The position numbers and the translations under genes are program-made. Shown here one piece after another: positions 63,190 through 64,000 of a DNA stretch of 64,000 bases. This DNA is from Earliella scabrosa. Its lineage: Eukaryota; Basidiomycota; Agaricomycetes; Polyporales; Polyporaceae. Under the pieces are notes generated by a model. The model ran no database searches and was not told the origin of the DNA. It saw nothing but the letters and a program-made list of their open reading frames with translations. The stretch lies in the NCBI GenBank assembly GCA_022605405.1, contig JABYQQ010000003.1, forward strand, positions 558,001 through 622,000, given 5' to 3'. Each line of letters opens with the position of its first letter. Position 1 is the stretch's first letter.

Positions 63190-64000
63190 ATGTCCAAGGT
63201 CTGTGCGTGGACGTGATCGTCTTCGGTTATTTCTTTGACCGGTGTCCCCAGCCCGTATACTACACCTTCGGCCACTCCGTATGGGCCGCTGCCGGCGAGC
63301 TCGCCATGTGCGTGCATACCATTCACCGCGCCCAGATAGAGTCACTAACCCATCTCCAGTGCTGATCTCGGCCTTGAAGACGCCGTCGAGGTCAAGGTCG
63401 TCAACCTCGTCGAGGGTGCCAACTTCGCCCCCGACTTCGTCAAGATCGTGAGCATTCCCGTCCATCTCACGTCCGCCGCCCGTGCCCGGAGCTAATGCGT
63501 ATCTCAAACAGAACCCGAACGCCACGCTCCCAACCCTCGTCGCGGACGGCAAGTCGTACACCTCCACCAAGGACGTCATCTCGTACCTCGTCGAGACTGC
63601 GCCCAAGAAGGTCGCCAAAGGCACCGCGTTCATCGACAAGGTCCACGACGACCACTACGACCCCAACTCACCCCTTCTCCTCGCGGTGCGTGCCCTCCAT
63701 CTCCGCCATCGCGAACCCTATCCGGGTGGCGTGCTGTTCATCATTCACGGACTGAATGCTGATACTGTCACATTAGCGCAATGACGAGGAGCTCAAGGGC
63801 AAGGCAAGCGGCTTCCCGTTCCATTTCGCGCAGAACCGTGCGTGTGACCACATTCCGCCACCGAACCGCATCATGCTGACACTGCACGTTATCTCGCCAT
63901 CCAGGCCAGAATGCGCTCGACAAGTACTCCGCGCTTCCCGAGGCGGAGCCGTTCAGCAAGTTCTACGAGACCAAGAAGGCCCACAATGGCGGCGTCCTCG
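63190..64000 (+). CDS. Glutathione S-transferase-like protein (3' end outside the window)
   Basis: Visible exons are 63190-63198, 63252-63307, 63360-63447, 63512-63685, 63777-63837 and 63905 onward; the gene runs off the right edge. The first exon codes only MSK. The thioredoxin-fold N-terminal domain reads VYYTFGHSVWAAAGELAIAD, VKVVNLVEGANFAPDFVKIN and NPNATLPTLVADGKSYTSTK with the cis-Pro loop (TLPTL), then VISYLVETAPKK. GSTs join glutathione to electrophiles; in wood-decay fungi such genes have multiplied and may handle plant extractives. The GST class cannot be fixed from the visible part, since the all-helical C-terminal domain is cut. Confidence 0.85.

Overview
The window looks like chromosomal DNA of a filamentous basidiomycete, most likely an Agaricomycete wood or litter decayer. 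Genes are dense and lie on both strands. Most are cut by 50-70 nt introns with GT..AG ends and C-rich codon thirds. The gene content is typical of the group: a GH74 xyloglucanase with a C-terminal CBM1, a fungal-type GST, a NACHT-type STAND protein with an MLKL-like N-terminus, F-box/LRR proteins, and a local BTB/POZ family. I rebuilt spliced models by hand; nearly all close in frame with canonical sites. I saw no rRNA or tRNA gene, CRISPR array or intact transposon.

Layout. 1-10 kb: the end of a membrane-anchored GNAT acetyltransferase (+), an alpha/beta hydrolase (-), a secreted type-B carboxylesterase (+), Elongator subunit Elp5 (+), and a 999-residue disordered protein (-). 10-23 kb is a housekeeping block: mitochondrial aspartate aminotransferase (-) and cytosolic Asp-tRNA synthetase (+) share a divergent promoter; then a small single-pass membrane protein (+), an Ssh4/Ear1-like SPRY adaptor of the Rsp5 ubiquitin ligase (-) divergent from the AMPK gamma subunit Snf4 (+), a Vam7-like PX/SNARE protein (+), and an Mtm1/SLC25A39-type mitochondrial carrier (-). 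23-33 kb: a very large LRR-RhoGEF-PH protein (-), about 2.4 kb without a convincing gene, and an amino-acid permease (-). 34-45 kb: a degenerate kinase-like protein (-), the GH74-CBM1 xyloglucanase (+), an LRR protein (-) and an F-box protein (+). 45-58 kb: the NACHT STAND gene (-), a polytopic membrane protein (-), Golgi protein Tvp23 (+), a dual-specificity phosphatase (-), and NADH-cytochrome b5 reductase (+). 58-64 kb: three paralogous BTB/POZ genes and the start of a GST gene that runs off the end.

Themes. Several neighbours serve nutrient sensing and membrane traffic (Ssh4-like adaptor, Snf4, Vam7, amino-acid permease, Tvp23), but I see no operon-like logic. The most unusual points are an 8-bp triple repeat that throws the NACHT gene out of frame, micro-exons of 8, 13 and 10 nt in the permease and Tvp23 genes, two GC-AG introns forced by the reading frame, and a BTB trio sharing a terminal intron that leaves a final exon of only one or two codons plus stop.
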